Source: JBKCUI01 sp052161625
GTDB lineage: Bacteria; Planctomycetota; Planctomycetia; Pirellulales; Pirellulaceae
Assembly (NCBI GenBank): GCA_052161625.1
Contig: CP197412.1
Length of the DNA stretch: 64,000 nt
Strand: one strand, 5' to 3'
Positions 20,401-29,645 of this stretch are shown in pieces. The position numbers were made by a program, and so were the translations under genes. Positions within the stretch are counted from its first letter, which is position 1. The number at the start of each line of letters is the position of its first letter. The notes below the pieces were generated by a model. It ran no database searches, was not told where the DNA came from, and saw nothing but the letters and a program-made list of their open reading frames with translations.

Positions 20401-21194
20401 GAGCCGCCCGAGGCGCGGATACGGTAATGGGTGAAAGGAGCGGCGCCTGGAATCGGCTCGACAACTTCGGATCCCGCTCCGGTTACATTGAGATCCCACT
20501 CCCCTTCGGGCAGATGTACATCCACCACAGCCGTCGCGGTGGGAAGATCCAATCGGACTTGACTGGACTGAACGGTTGTTTGCACTTTGGCAACGGCTTG
20601 AAACGATAGCGACCGTTCTAGAAGATCGGACGGCTCCAGTCTCCACTGGTAGCCTGTCGCAACCGAGGCCAGACCGATCGCGAACGGGGAATTGTCTTCG
20701 GGGGGGAGCATTTGAATGGCTCCGAGAGCCAGCGGCACACTTCCCCATTTCCGATTCGGAGTCGTCAGTCTCGCTTTCGCCAACCCGCGGATCTTCGCGA
20801 CGTTTTCGTCGATTCGAAGATCCAAATTGAGAGTCTCCAAGATGGCTTGGCTGTCGGCGGTGGCTTCGTTCGATGCCTTCAGGAATCGTTCGAACTCCTC
20901 GAATCGGACTTTCGGAACTAGGACCGATTCTCCCTTTTCATTCTTCAGGAGTACAAGATCAGGACGCAATCCCTCGGGAACGCTTTGCAGTAAATCATCG
21001 GCCGGCGGCATCGGCATGAGCTCCGGCTCCTGCGCCACAAGTCCCGAGGCGTGCACTAGCGATATTCCTGCAAGGCCGCACGCGAGCAACAAAACCCAAT
21101 GGAAGAAGGCCGTCAAGGGTCGCGACCTAGCTCTGCGATCCGTTGACGGTTGTTGAAGCACAATATCTGCCTTGGGGAGGAGCTCGGAATCCAC
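17463..21194 (-). CDS. large exported membrane-anchored protein, 1243 aa
   Basis: First of the two giant genes in the operon. The N-terminus has a basic stretch and a signal peptide (about residues 27-50, ending near LVAQEPE). Close behind is VLVPKVRFEEFERFLKAS, and a V-P-L/K motif of similar style follows the (internal) signal in the downstream protein. The middle about 1,000 residues are beta-rich with many W/R-containing strands and no enzyme motif. Three hydrophobic helices lie at about 1105-1175, followed by a basic Gly/Ser-rich cytoplasmic tail. The ectodomain is predicted to lie outside the inner membrane. The family is unknown to me; the shared layout with its neighbour suggests joint function. 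Confidence 0.85.
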   Translation of the reverse strand: MDSELLPKADIVLQQPSTDRRARSRPLTAFFHWVLLLACGLAGISLVHASGLVAQEPELMPMPPADDLLQSVPEGLRPDLVLLKNEKGESVLVPKVRFEEFERFLKASNEATADSQAILETLNLDLRIDENVAKIRGLAKARLTTPNRKWGSVPLALGAIQMLPPEDNSPFAIGLASVATGYQWRLEPSDLLERSLSFQAVAKVQTTVQSSQVRLDLPTATAVVDVHLPEGEWDLNVTGAGSEVVEPIPGAAPFTHYRIRASGGSIDLIWTRRAASDSVQATEAISVTKFTQSPGSPKFDASSRITIRGPKRLGGRQFLIQLPKGGVAKDASGEVPPVAGYRLNSLGSNEDGSQSFNLMIDESVSRFELEFPLDWTWESPKVESDNLFSIPLVAGVERHAGNVELVLPRSRTLLWDSQAGVEFNKRTVAPESNDLIQHSFRISEQATSLRCRLLEPQITPSIRMDYRVWLFPDRWQLTGTLEFRDDPRGFPFLQLESKGWDVERVTVASTGRELAFTDADAAAGNNTIIPLSLSDWAEANDATTGTTASTATTEGSPTRRIQLRMSHKTRAPKTEGEASDSPSSLGFELPTLTWLNESSQQRSTWSPSGNLSLFSSLASLAPTNVQAEGSRWSLTTVAASTLEQALRDARMINPREGIPRFSLGLQLRGDKASTRCEFLSIPLEPFIEGTSTLRATALESSWKVEQDWLLQIRGTFPDHLLLAVPKSWIADSESSTFTSAIDLNVNGVAITKMERLPVDEARLWGDKYPSLKDHVEWTRIEIPQQVYLTATGDFTWLVTLGALRPPPRNPDEADSLRQIFAHLDSPNLKAPIRYGNPVGLLQCRPSTRVLLNTTVLSRSQTEIRIGEDLWSQTKLTFPLDAPWLDVTLVPEQNQIAHSVNVERVWIQTITKPGTNRHRYVAKFRTSQPTLEIQLDTSLSEDVEAVLNHAPCELSLLASGQNSFRIDLSNAPRLPNDVGNPLGADSENTFVLELFSWPSNPGSWWKKIEMPKVRILNSNLERAPSVWQLVTPSSEHLISTSDSLLPDYQWSWNQVWMARQDSRSQSDLEKEMGASVQPDIGQQVNQYSLISLDTKEAVHATFVPRFLLWTPLALLTLALSSLLLKNGWNRRALVIVIAIPLLAGLISWSLDITILVTQSMVVSCAILLIYAFVEWILDRNARKKSVFAGRGTFAGSVSGSRMDSRGESPSGSASKSVLTTIAPGAEVIAGSPVVGDTGSHGSRP

Positions 21195-21209
21195 ATAGTC
21201 TCAGACATC

Positions 21210-21470
21210 CTATTCTACGCAATCAGCAAGGTCAGTTGAACGAGGCATCGCGTCCAAGTGAAAAATGGGATCCACTCCTCCCGTTACAGCCCGCTCGATC
21301 GGCTTAATCGGACTCCTACAGCCTTGACAAATGACTGCGGGATCTGATTTTCCAAGTCCAGCAATTTCGGGTGGAGGCTGAGGTTGTCGCTGAAACGGAA
21401 CGCTGCATGCGTTACAATATAGTTCCCCACCGCTCCCCCCCTCCCCATTGATTGCGTGCAATGTCCCCAC
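21210..21470 (-). CDS. small putative zinc-ribbon protein
   Basis: An 86-residue ORF with a GTG start, ending 15 bases before the 1243-aa gene on the same strand, so it may lead that operon. It has two CxxC pairs, CNAC near residue 19 and CQGC near residue 49, about 30 residues apart. That spacing suits a zinc ribbon. The N-terminus is Gly-rich and the start is uncertain. It overlaps, head to head, the longest possible start of the opposite-strand cytochrome gene but not its preferred start at 21509. No homologue is recognised. Existence is inferred from the cysteine pattern and position. Confidence 0.4.
   Translation of the reverse strand: MGTLHAINGEGGSGGELYCNACSVPFQRQPQPPPEIAGLGKSDPAVICQGCRSPIKPIERAVTGGVDPIFHLDAMPRSTDLADCVE
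21413..21418 (+). promoter_or_regulatory. possible -10 box (TACAAT) for the cytochrome/DUF1549 gene
   Basis: TACAAT lies about 90 bases before the ATG at 21509. No -35 stands at standard spacing; a TTGTCG at 21384 is too far upstream. Weak support. Confidence 0.25.
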
Positions 21471-21508
21471 CCCTTGCAGTTTTCACACCCCGCCGTGAAT
21501 CGACGTTG

Positions 21509-24302
21509 ATGGAATTCCTCTGTCGAACAATTTTTTTATGGGCAGCGGTCTGTTCTTTGCTCCTTGACGGTCCTCCCGCCGCATTTGCAGACGATTCCTT
21601 GAATTCAATCCAACCGAGCGAGGAGTTTGTAGCTACCCCCGCACAAACCGAGTTCTTTGAAAAGAGAATTCGCCCGTTGCTGGAGTCTCACTGCATGGAG
21701 TGCCACACCGAGGAGGAGAAGAACGGAGGCCTATCCTTAGCGCATCGACTTTCCCTTTTGCAAGGTGGAGATACAGGCCCAGCCATCGAATTGAAGGAAC
21801 CGTCCCAGAGTCTGCTGCTCCGAGCGGTCCGCTACCAAGACGAAGCGCTGAAGATGCCCCCCAAAGGGAAACTGTCCGATCAAGAGATCGCGTGGTTGGA
21901 GGAATGGGTCGGGCAAAAAGCCCCCGATCCTCGACCTGAACCCAGTGCTGCGCCAGCGACTCCCCTCCAAGGGATGAGTATCGAAGAAGGACGTGAGTTT
22001 TGGTCATTTCGCCCGATCGATCCCCCGGACATTAGCGAGTTAACTCCCGACCTTGTGAGCAAAGCCAACGCTCCGGCCTCCCCTATCGATCTTTTCATTG
22101 AACAAAAATGGGCGGAAGCAGGTCTCACCCCTGCACCGGAAGCCTCCAAGCTCATTTGGCTTCGACGGGTGACTCAGGATCTAACCGGGCTCCCACCCAC
22201 CGCGAATGAAATCGCAGATTTCGAACAAGACGATGCACCTGACGCGTTTGAGAAGGTTGTCGACCGATTGCTCAATTCACCGCAATATGGCGTCCATTGG
22301 GGGCGGCATTGGCTCGACACCGTTCGGTATGCAGACTCCAACGGTCTCGATGAGAATTTAGCCTTTGGCAACGCGTGGCGGTTTCGCGATTACGTCATTG
22401 GTTCTTTCAATACGAACAAACCGTTTCACCGATTTATCAAGGAGCATCTCGCAGGAGATTTACTTGACGACGCGTCAGTCGAATCGCAAACCGGGACAGG
22501 CTTTCTAGTTCTCGGTGCAAAGGTGCTTGCCGAGCCCGACCGCGAGAAGCTAAGTGTTGACACGATCGATGAACAGATCGATACGGTTGGAAAAGTGTTC
22601 TTGGGGTTGACTTTTGGTTGCGCCCGATGCCACGACCATAAGTTTGATCCCGTCAAGCAGGACGACTATTACTCCCTTGCCGCGATCTTTCAAAGCACGC
22701 GCACTTTCGCCGACACCAACACCGGCGCGATTCGTCATTGGAACGAGATTTCAATCGCATCGGACGAGGAACGCAGGGAGATTGCGGAACTGAACAAGGA
22801 AGTTGCGGCAAAACAAGCTGCCTACAACAAGGCAAAAAGCTCGGCCATGGAAGATTTGCGTCAAGCGACGCGAGCCAAAGTGCTGGATTACCTTTCCGCA
22901 TCAATGGAATTGATGCCTGATTGCACGCTCTCCCAATGTGTCCCGATTGCGGAGAAATACTCGCTCCATCCACGCGTTTTGCTGAACTGCCGACTCTATC
23001 TTGCTCGCTTTGCAGACGGCGAACTCTTTCGTGTTTGGGATGATTGTACCAAGCGACAAGCTCGCGATGAGATGTTAGATCACTACCGAGTTCTTTTCGA
23101 TCCCAAGTCGGATCTGCCGGAGGGGGTCAAGAAAACCGCTGCAGCCGCCTTGGCCAATTCAACAGGATTCCTCGCGATTCCAGCCAAGTTCGAACATGCT
23201 CTCACCGAGGAACAAATTCGAGAGATCAATCGACTGGCCGAAGAAGCTCGCTTGTTTGAAAGCGCTGCAAAGGACGAGGCGGCGGTGATGGGAGTTCGCG
23301 ATGCACACGTCACGGACGAGATGCCGATCCACATCCGCGGTAACTACCTATCACGCGGACGACTTGTTTCCAGGTCTTTTCCAAAAGTTCTTCTTAGTGA
23401 ACGCGAGAAGCCTATCTTCCATCGACAACAAAGCGGACGGCTTGAGTTGGCCGAGTGGCTCGTTGATCCTCGCCACCCTCTTACCTCGAGAGTGATTGTG
23501 AACCGGTTGTGGGGATGGCACTTTGGACGCGGAATTGTTTCGACCACGGAGAATTTTGGGCTGCTTGGTGAGAAGCCTACCCATCCTGAGTTACTCGATT
23601 TCCTCGCGCGCGACTTTTTGGAATCGGGATGGTCGATGAAAGAGTTTCATCGCATGGTTGTTCTTTCCAGGACCTATCGTTTGGATTCCTCGCATCCCCA
23701 AGAAAAAGAGATGGCGGAAATAGATCCCGAGAACAGGTTGCTTTGGAAGTTTCCGATGAGGCGTCTCGCAGCGGAAGAGATCCGCGACGGAATCCTTTTC
23801 CAGTTTGGCGAGTTGGACCTTCAGTTGGACGGGAAAACAGTACCGCTACGCAATCGACAATTCGTGTTCGATCACACGTCGATCGATCATACCCAATACG
23901 ACACGAATCGAAGGACAGCCTACTTTCCAATCATCCGTAATAACTTGGCCCCGATTCTTCAGCAATTCGATTACCCCGATCCTACGATGCCGACCGGGGC
24001 TCGCAATACGACTTCCGTGGCACCGCAATCCTTGTTGCTAATGAATGCACCTTGGATTCTCGACGCGAGTCGGCGCGATGCGGAAAGGCTCATCGATCGG
24101 GAACCATCCGATTCGGCTCGGCTTCACGCGGCCTTTCAATCGAGTTTAGGACGCGGTCCGACCGAGCGAGAAACAGGAATCTTCTCCAACTTTTTGCATT
24201 CGGATTGGCATACTGTCACGGCGGAATCGGAACCCCGCGAACGGGATGCCATGATTTGGTCGCTCGTCCTTCAGAACCTCGCCATCAGCAACGAGTTTTT
24301 TT

Positions 24303-24313
<11 letters not shown>
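21509..24313 (+). CDS. Planctomycete cytochrome C / DUF1549 / DUF1553 protein
   Basis: A 934-residue protein beginning at ATG 21509, where a hydrophobic signal peptide (FLCRTIFLWAAVCSLLL) starts. The track-length start at 21452 adds 19 residues in front of it. A single CxxCH heme-binding site, SHCMECHTEEE, lies near residue 64 in the PSCyt1 domain. DUF1549 follows (LTGLPPTANEI, YGVHWGRHWLDTVRYADS, CARCHDHKFDPV, the last a second CxxCH). DUF1553 closes the protein (RVIVNRLWGWHFGRGIV, RRLAAEEIRDGIL, NEFFYVR). The gene overlaps the DUF1501 gene by 11 bases. Such pairs are very common in planctomycetes and are thought to act extracytoplasmically, possibly in polysaccharide breakdown, but no reaction is proven. 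Confidence 0.92.
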
Positions 24314-25703
<1,390 letters not shown>

Positions 25704-25709
25704 CGGTGC

Positions 25710-27167
25710 TTATGTGGGTAAGTCGACCCCAAAGTAGCGATGTAAATATCCTTTACGATCCTCCGACTGAACATATTCGACCAATGCGTAGAGCTTCTTC
25801 TGATCGCGTTGAAGCTTCGCAGAACGGTCCGCATCACTTGCTAAGGTCTCTGGGAGAGGAGCCTGAACGAAGACGTTGGACAAATCGTTCTCATCGTCGA
25901 TGACGCCATAGCGTTGCAGCATGGAGAGCGCGGTTTCCAACCGTCGGTCTTGTTTGCGCCGATCGGACAATCGTTCTCGCAACCATTCCATCCCAAACGC
26001 GCGTACCTCGTCTGTATCGAATTTCAAAAAGTCATAAACCCGATGGTAGAAGTCGGCGTTCGGATTGCTCCATTGGTTGAACTCCATCTGCGTCAGCAAA
26101 TCGTCTTGCGAATAAAGAAGGGTACACAGAGAAGGCTCGCCATCTCGCCCTGCTCGACCGATCTCCTGGTAGTAGGATTCCAGAGAACTCGGGACCTCGG
26201 CGTGCAAAACGAATCGGATGTCCTCTTTGTCAATTCCCATCCCGAAAGCATTCGTGGCCAGCACGAGCGGTGCATCTCCACGCATGAATCGATTTTGGAT
26301 TTCATTTCGGCGGTGTCTGGGCAAATCTCCGTGATAACGGATATGCGGAATCCCTCTCTTACTCAGACGTTCACTCATCTCTTCCAAGGAGCGAATGAGC
26401 GTGTAGTACACGATCCCGGGACCTAATGGCCAGCGTTCGACGGTTTTCGCGATCGCATCGAGCTTCTCGTCTATTCCCCACACCGTTTCGACCGTCAGCT
26501 CGAGATTGGGACGATCAATCCCCTCGTGAAAGATTTTACAGTGCGATTTTGACTGATCGCTTCCGGACAATCCCAACTGCTCAATGATATCGACTTGGAC
26601 TTCGCGCGTTGCTGTGGCGGTTAACGCAATGGTAGTAGGATCGCCGAGCACACGACGGATATCCCGCATGCGGGAATAGTCAGGACGAAAATCGTGCCCC
26701 CATTCGCTAATACAGTGCGCTTCATCCACCGCCATCAAAACGATATGCCTGGAACGCAAGACATCAAGAAAGTCCGGCTTCCGGAATCGCTCGGGAGTGA
26801 CATAGAGTAGTTGGAATTCACCCGTTCGAATTCTTCGATATCGGTCCTCGCGTTGCTCGCGACTGAGCAACGAATTGACCATCGCCGCGTCGATTCCCTT
26901 GCGTACCAACGTGTCGACTTGATCCTTCATCAAAGCGACCAAAGGGGAAATCACGAGAGTCAGAGGAGGGAGCGAATGCTCCATCTTTCTCGATGCACTC
27001 GACAGTACCAGTGCGGGAACCTGAAAGCAAAGAGACTTCCCGCCACCTGTAGGCATGAGGACAAGAGAATGCTCGCCACCGAGCGTTCGCGCGATCACCT
27101 CACCTTGGCAGCCTCGAAATGCATGATATCCAAAGGAATCGCGAAGGACTTGATAAGCCTCTTCCAT
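25710..27167 (-). CDS. recQ: RecQ-family ATP-dependent DNA helicase, short form lacking the zinc cysteines and HRDC
   Basis: A 3'-5' DNA helicase of 485 residues. Walker A is GGGKS at residues 41-45, the DEAH box is AVDEAHCISEWGHDFRPDY, and motif III is ALTATAT. Helicase domain 2 is complete (YHGDLPRHRRNEIQ, ATNAFGMGIDKEDIRFV, QEIGRAGRDG). The protein ends at YLHRYFGVDLPT, just inside the RecQ zinc domain. The expected first Cys is replaced (EDRKG where TCRR is typical), the C-x-x-C-x-x-C part is absent, and no winged-helix or HRDC domain follows. The preferred start, ATG 27167, lies 2 bases after the PfpI stop. A longer frame opens at 27236 inside the PfpI gene. The two genes form an operon. 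Confidence 0.9.
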   Translation of the reverse strand: MEEAYQVLRDSFGYHAFRGCQGEVIARTLGGEHSLVLMPTGGGKSLCFQVPALVLSSASRKMEHSLPPLTLVISPLVALMKDQVDTLVRKGIDAAMVNSLLSREQREDRYRRIRTGEFQLLYVTPERFRKPDFLDVLRSRHIVLMAVDEAHCISEWGHDFRPDYSRMRDIRRVLGDPTTIALTATATREVQVDIIEQLGLSGSDQSKSHCKIFHEGIDRPNLELTVETVWGIDEKLDAIAKTVERWPLGPGIVYYTLIRSLEEMSERLSKRGIPHIRYHGDLPRHRRNEIQNRFMRGDAPLVLATNAFGMGIDKEDIRFVLHAEVPSSLESYYQEIGRAGRDGEPSLCTLLYSQDDLLTQMEFNQWSNPNADFYHRVYDFLKFDTDEVRAFGMEWLRERLSDRRKQDRRLETALSMLQRYGVIDDENDLSNVFVQAPLPETLASDADRSAKLQRDQKKLYALVEYVQSEDRKGYLHRYFGVDLPT

Positions 27168-27169
27168 TC

Positions 27170-27757
27170 CTACGCTTCGATCTTGGAACCGAGAATCTTT
27201 GCAAATTGGGAGATCCAAGCTGGGTGGGCTGGCCAAGCCGGAGCGGTAACCAAATTGCCATCGGTGTGAGCCGAATCGAAGCCTTCGCTAGGTGCGATAT
27301 ACTTTCCTCCCGACGCGACGACTTCGTATTGGCAAGCCGGATAGCAGCTACAGGACTTTCCATCCAAGACACCCGCCGCCGCTAAAATCTGCGGTCCATG
27401 GCAGATGGCTGCGATCGGTTTGTTGGCTGCTGCAAAGTGACGAACGATTTCCAGTACCCGAGCATGAAGTCGCAAGTACTCCGGTGCACGTCCCCCGGGT
27501 AGCACCAACGCATCGTAAGTCTCCGGCTGCACGGAATCGAAGTCTCGGTTTAGTCGAAAGCGGTGGCCCGGCTTTTCCGAATACGTTTGATGACCTTCGA
27601 AATCATGAATCGCGGTTGCGACGAAATCGCCTGCTTTTTTATCCGGGCAAATTGCATCGCACTGGTGACCAATCATCCCTAACATCTGATAGGGAACCAT
27701 CACTTCGTAGTCTTCGACGAAGTCACCGACGATGAATAGAATCTTTTTCGAGGCCAT
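27170..27757 (-). CDS. DJ-1/PfpI-family protein
   Basis: A 195-residue protein of the DJ-1/PfpI (class I glutamine amidotransferase-like) fold, starting at ATG 27757 with AGGAAAG upstream. The nucleophile elbow is AAICHGPQILAAAGVL, with the reactive Cys in CHGP. The upstream Glu region (GDFVEDYEVMVPYQML) and LVLPGGRAPEYLR match the family. Members act as chaperones, deglycases or proteases; which applies here is not decidable. The family's usual length argues against the 48-residue upstream frame extension. It is the first gene of a two-gene unit with recQ. Confidence 0.88.
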   Translation of the reverse strand: MASKKILFIVGDFVEDYEVMVPYQMLGMIGHQCDAICPDKKAGDFVATAIHDFEGHQTYSEKPGHRFRLNRDFDSVQPETYDALVLPGGRAPEYLRLHARVLEIVRHFAAANKPIAAICHGPQILAAAGVLDGKSCSCYPACQYEVVASGGKYIAPSEGFDSAHTDGNLVTAPAWPAHPAWISQFAKILGSKIEA

Positions 27758-27928
27758 GTCTCTGCTTTCCTTCAATCTCGTTTCACGGAATCGAAATACG
27801 ATAACAAATCCAACCCATTGCCTAAAGGAGTGTTTAGCCCTCGAACTCCGACCTTTTGTCGCGGGTTGCGATCGGTTACTCTTTTCAACTTCACTCCACA
27901 ATCATTCCCTCCCTGCAGCCAAAACACC

Positions 27929-29485
27929 ATGGGTAATCTCGCCAAGGCTTGGATACAGCTCCATCCTCACGACAACTGCATCGTCGCTTTGCGTTCTCTC
28001 CAGTCTGGTGAATCGATCGAGAGCCATGGGAACGTTACCGTGGTGAAGCAGCCGATCGACGCTGGCCATAAAATGGCGATCCAATCGATTCAAACGGGCG
28101 CGAGCATTCTCAAGTACGGTTGGCCGATCGGTGTTGCTACCGAGCCTATCGCCCCAGGAACACATATCCACGATCACAATCTCAAATGCGAACATCGTAT
28201 GGACTATGAGGGACTCGCATCGATGACCCCCGAACCACCCCAGCCCCTTCTCGGCAGGACGTTCGAAGGGTATTTGCGACCCAGCGGTAAAGTTGGAACT
28301 CGCAACTACATCGGTATCATTTCCACCGTCAATTGCTCCGCTTCGGTTTCACGTTATGTCGCCAATCATTTCACCCCCGAAATTCTGAGTCGTTACCCCA
28401 ACGTGGATGGTGTCGTCGCATTCAAGCACGACAGCGGCTGCGGATTGGCTTACGAGGGGATCAAGCATCGAACGCTCAGCCGTGTTTTAGGAGGCATTGC
28501 CAAGCATCCGAACATCGCGGCTTACCTGTTGATCGGCCTTGGGTGCGAACAGAACACACTCGGGCATTTAATGAAGGCGCAGCAATTGGTTTCCCTCCGT
28601 ATGCCTGGGCAATCATCCGCTGCGACGATGGACATTCCGATTCTCTCCATGCAGGATATCGGCGGGACCGCGAAGACGGTCGCGAAGGGCGTCGAGCTGG
28701 TGAACGAACTCCTTCCCATCGTGAACAGCTATCGACGCGCGACCGTACCTACTAGCGAGCTGGTGCTGGCGACGAAATGCGGAGGATCCGATGGTTATTC
28801 GGGTATCACAGCCAATCCCGCTCTTGGTATCGCATCCGATCTTTTGGTTGCAGCCGGTGGTACCTCGATCTTAGGTGAAACCACCGAACTCTATGGAGCT
28901 GAACAGCTCTTTACGAAGCGAGCTGCGAACGAAGCGGTTGCTCGCAAGCTACTTAATAAGATGGAATGGTGGATCGACTACACGAAACACTACCAAGAAG
29001 AATTCGATAACAACCCGTCCCTCGGTAACAAGGCTGGAGGACTTACCACCATCATCGAAAAGTCCCTCGGTGCCGCGGCCAAAGGGGGGAGCACGGCGCT
29101 GCAAGATGTGTACGAATACGGTGAGATTGTCGACCGCAAAGGGCTCGTGATTGTCGACTCGCCTGGATTCGATCCTGTCTGCGTGACCGGAATGGTAGCG
29201 AGCGGCGCGAATGTTGTCGTCTTCACCACCGGTCGGGGCAGCTGCTTCGGATGCAAACCTGTTCCCAGTATCAAAGTCGCAACGAACAACGCACTCTTTC
29301 AACGAATGCCTGATGATATGGATCTCAATATGGGAACCGTACTAGAAGACGAGAGCCTGCAGGATGCCGGGGAGCGATTGTTCAACGAAATCCTAGCGAC
29401 TGCCAGCGGAAAGAAGACCAAGAGCGAATTGCTCGGATACGGCGACGATGAATTTTGCCCTTGGCCGATCGGGCCTACTCTCTGA
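27929..29485 (+). CDS. UxaA-family (altronate / galactarate-type) dehydratase
   Basis: A 518-residue full-length protein. An N-terminal SAF domain covers about residues 1-95 (IQLHPHDNCIVALRSL, then GTHIHDHNLKCEH). The large UxaA/GarD catalytic part follows, with FEGYLRPSGKVGTRNYI, FKHDSGCGL, ATKCGGSDGYSGITANPA and the C-terminal GRGSCFGCKPVPSIKVATN. The family dehydrates D-altronate or D-galactarate to 2-keto-3-deoxy products using a metal (iron) centre. The substrate here is uncertain since no hexuronate genes are adjacent. ATG 27929 is chosen because the SAF domain begins directly after it. Divergent from the PfpI gene. Confidence 0.9.
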   Translation: MGNLAKAWIQLHPHDNCIVALRSLQSGESIESHGNVTVVKQPIDAGHKMAIQSIQTGASILKYGWPIGVATEPIAPGTHIHDHNLKCEHRMDYEGLASMTPEPPQPLLGRTFEGYLRPSGKVGTRNYIGIISTVNCSASVSRYVANHFTPEILSRYPNVDGVVAFKHDSGCGLAYEGIKHRTLSRVLGGIAKHPNIAAYLLIGLGCEQNTLGHLMKAQQLVSLRMPGQSSAATMDIPILSMQDIGGTAKTVAKGVELVNELLPIVNSYRRATVPTSELVLATKCGGSDGYSGITANPALGIASDLLVAAGGTSILGETTELYGAEQLFTKRAANEAVARKLLNKMEWWIDYTKHYQEEFDNNPSLGNKAGGLTTIIEKSLGAAAKGGSTALQDVYEYGEIVDRKGLVIVDSPGFDPVCVTGMVASGANVVVFTTGRGSCFGCKPVPSIKVATNNALFQRMPDDMDLNMGTVLEDESLQDAGERLFNEILATASGKKTKSELLGYGDDEFCPWPIGPTL

Positions 29486-29612
29486 TTTATTTTCGCAAAA
29501 CGCCATGCGTCAGGATCCTTTAGAATCGACCCATCTAAGGGATCTTTGAGAGAGTTGGCTTCGCTGGTCGCCCATGCATGGAACGACGAGCCAGCGAGAT
29601 TCGTGCGATGGT

Positions 29613-29645
29613 TTACTTCTTGGCCAGCCTTACTTCTTGGCCAGC
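29613..29645. repeat. 17-bp tandem duplication at the transketolase stop codon
   Basis: TTACTTCTTGGCCAGC occurs at 29613-29628 and again at 29630-29645. The second copy encodes the transketolase C-terminus (LAKK plus stop) and the first is an untranslated copy just downstream. Confidence 0.85.
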
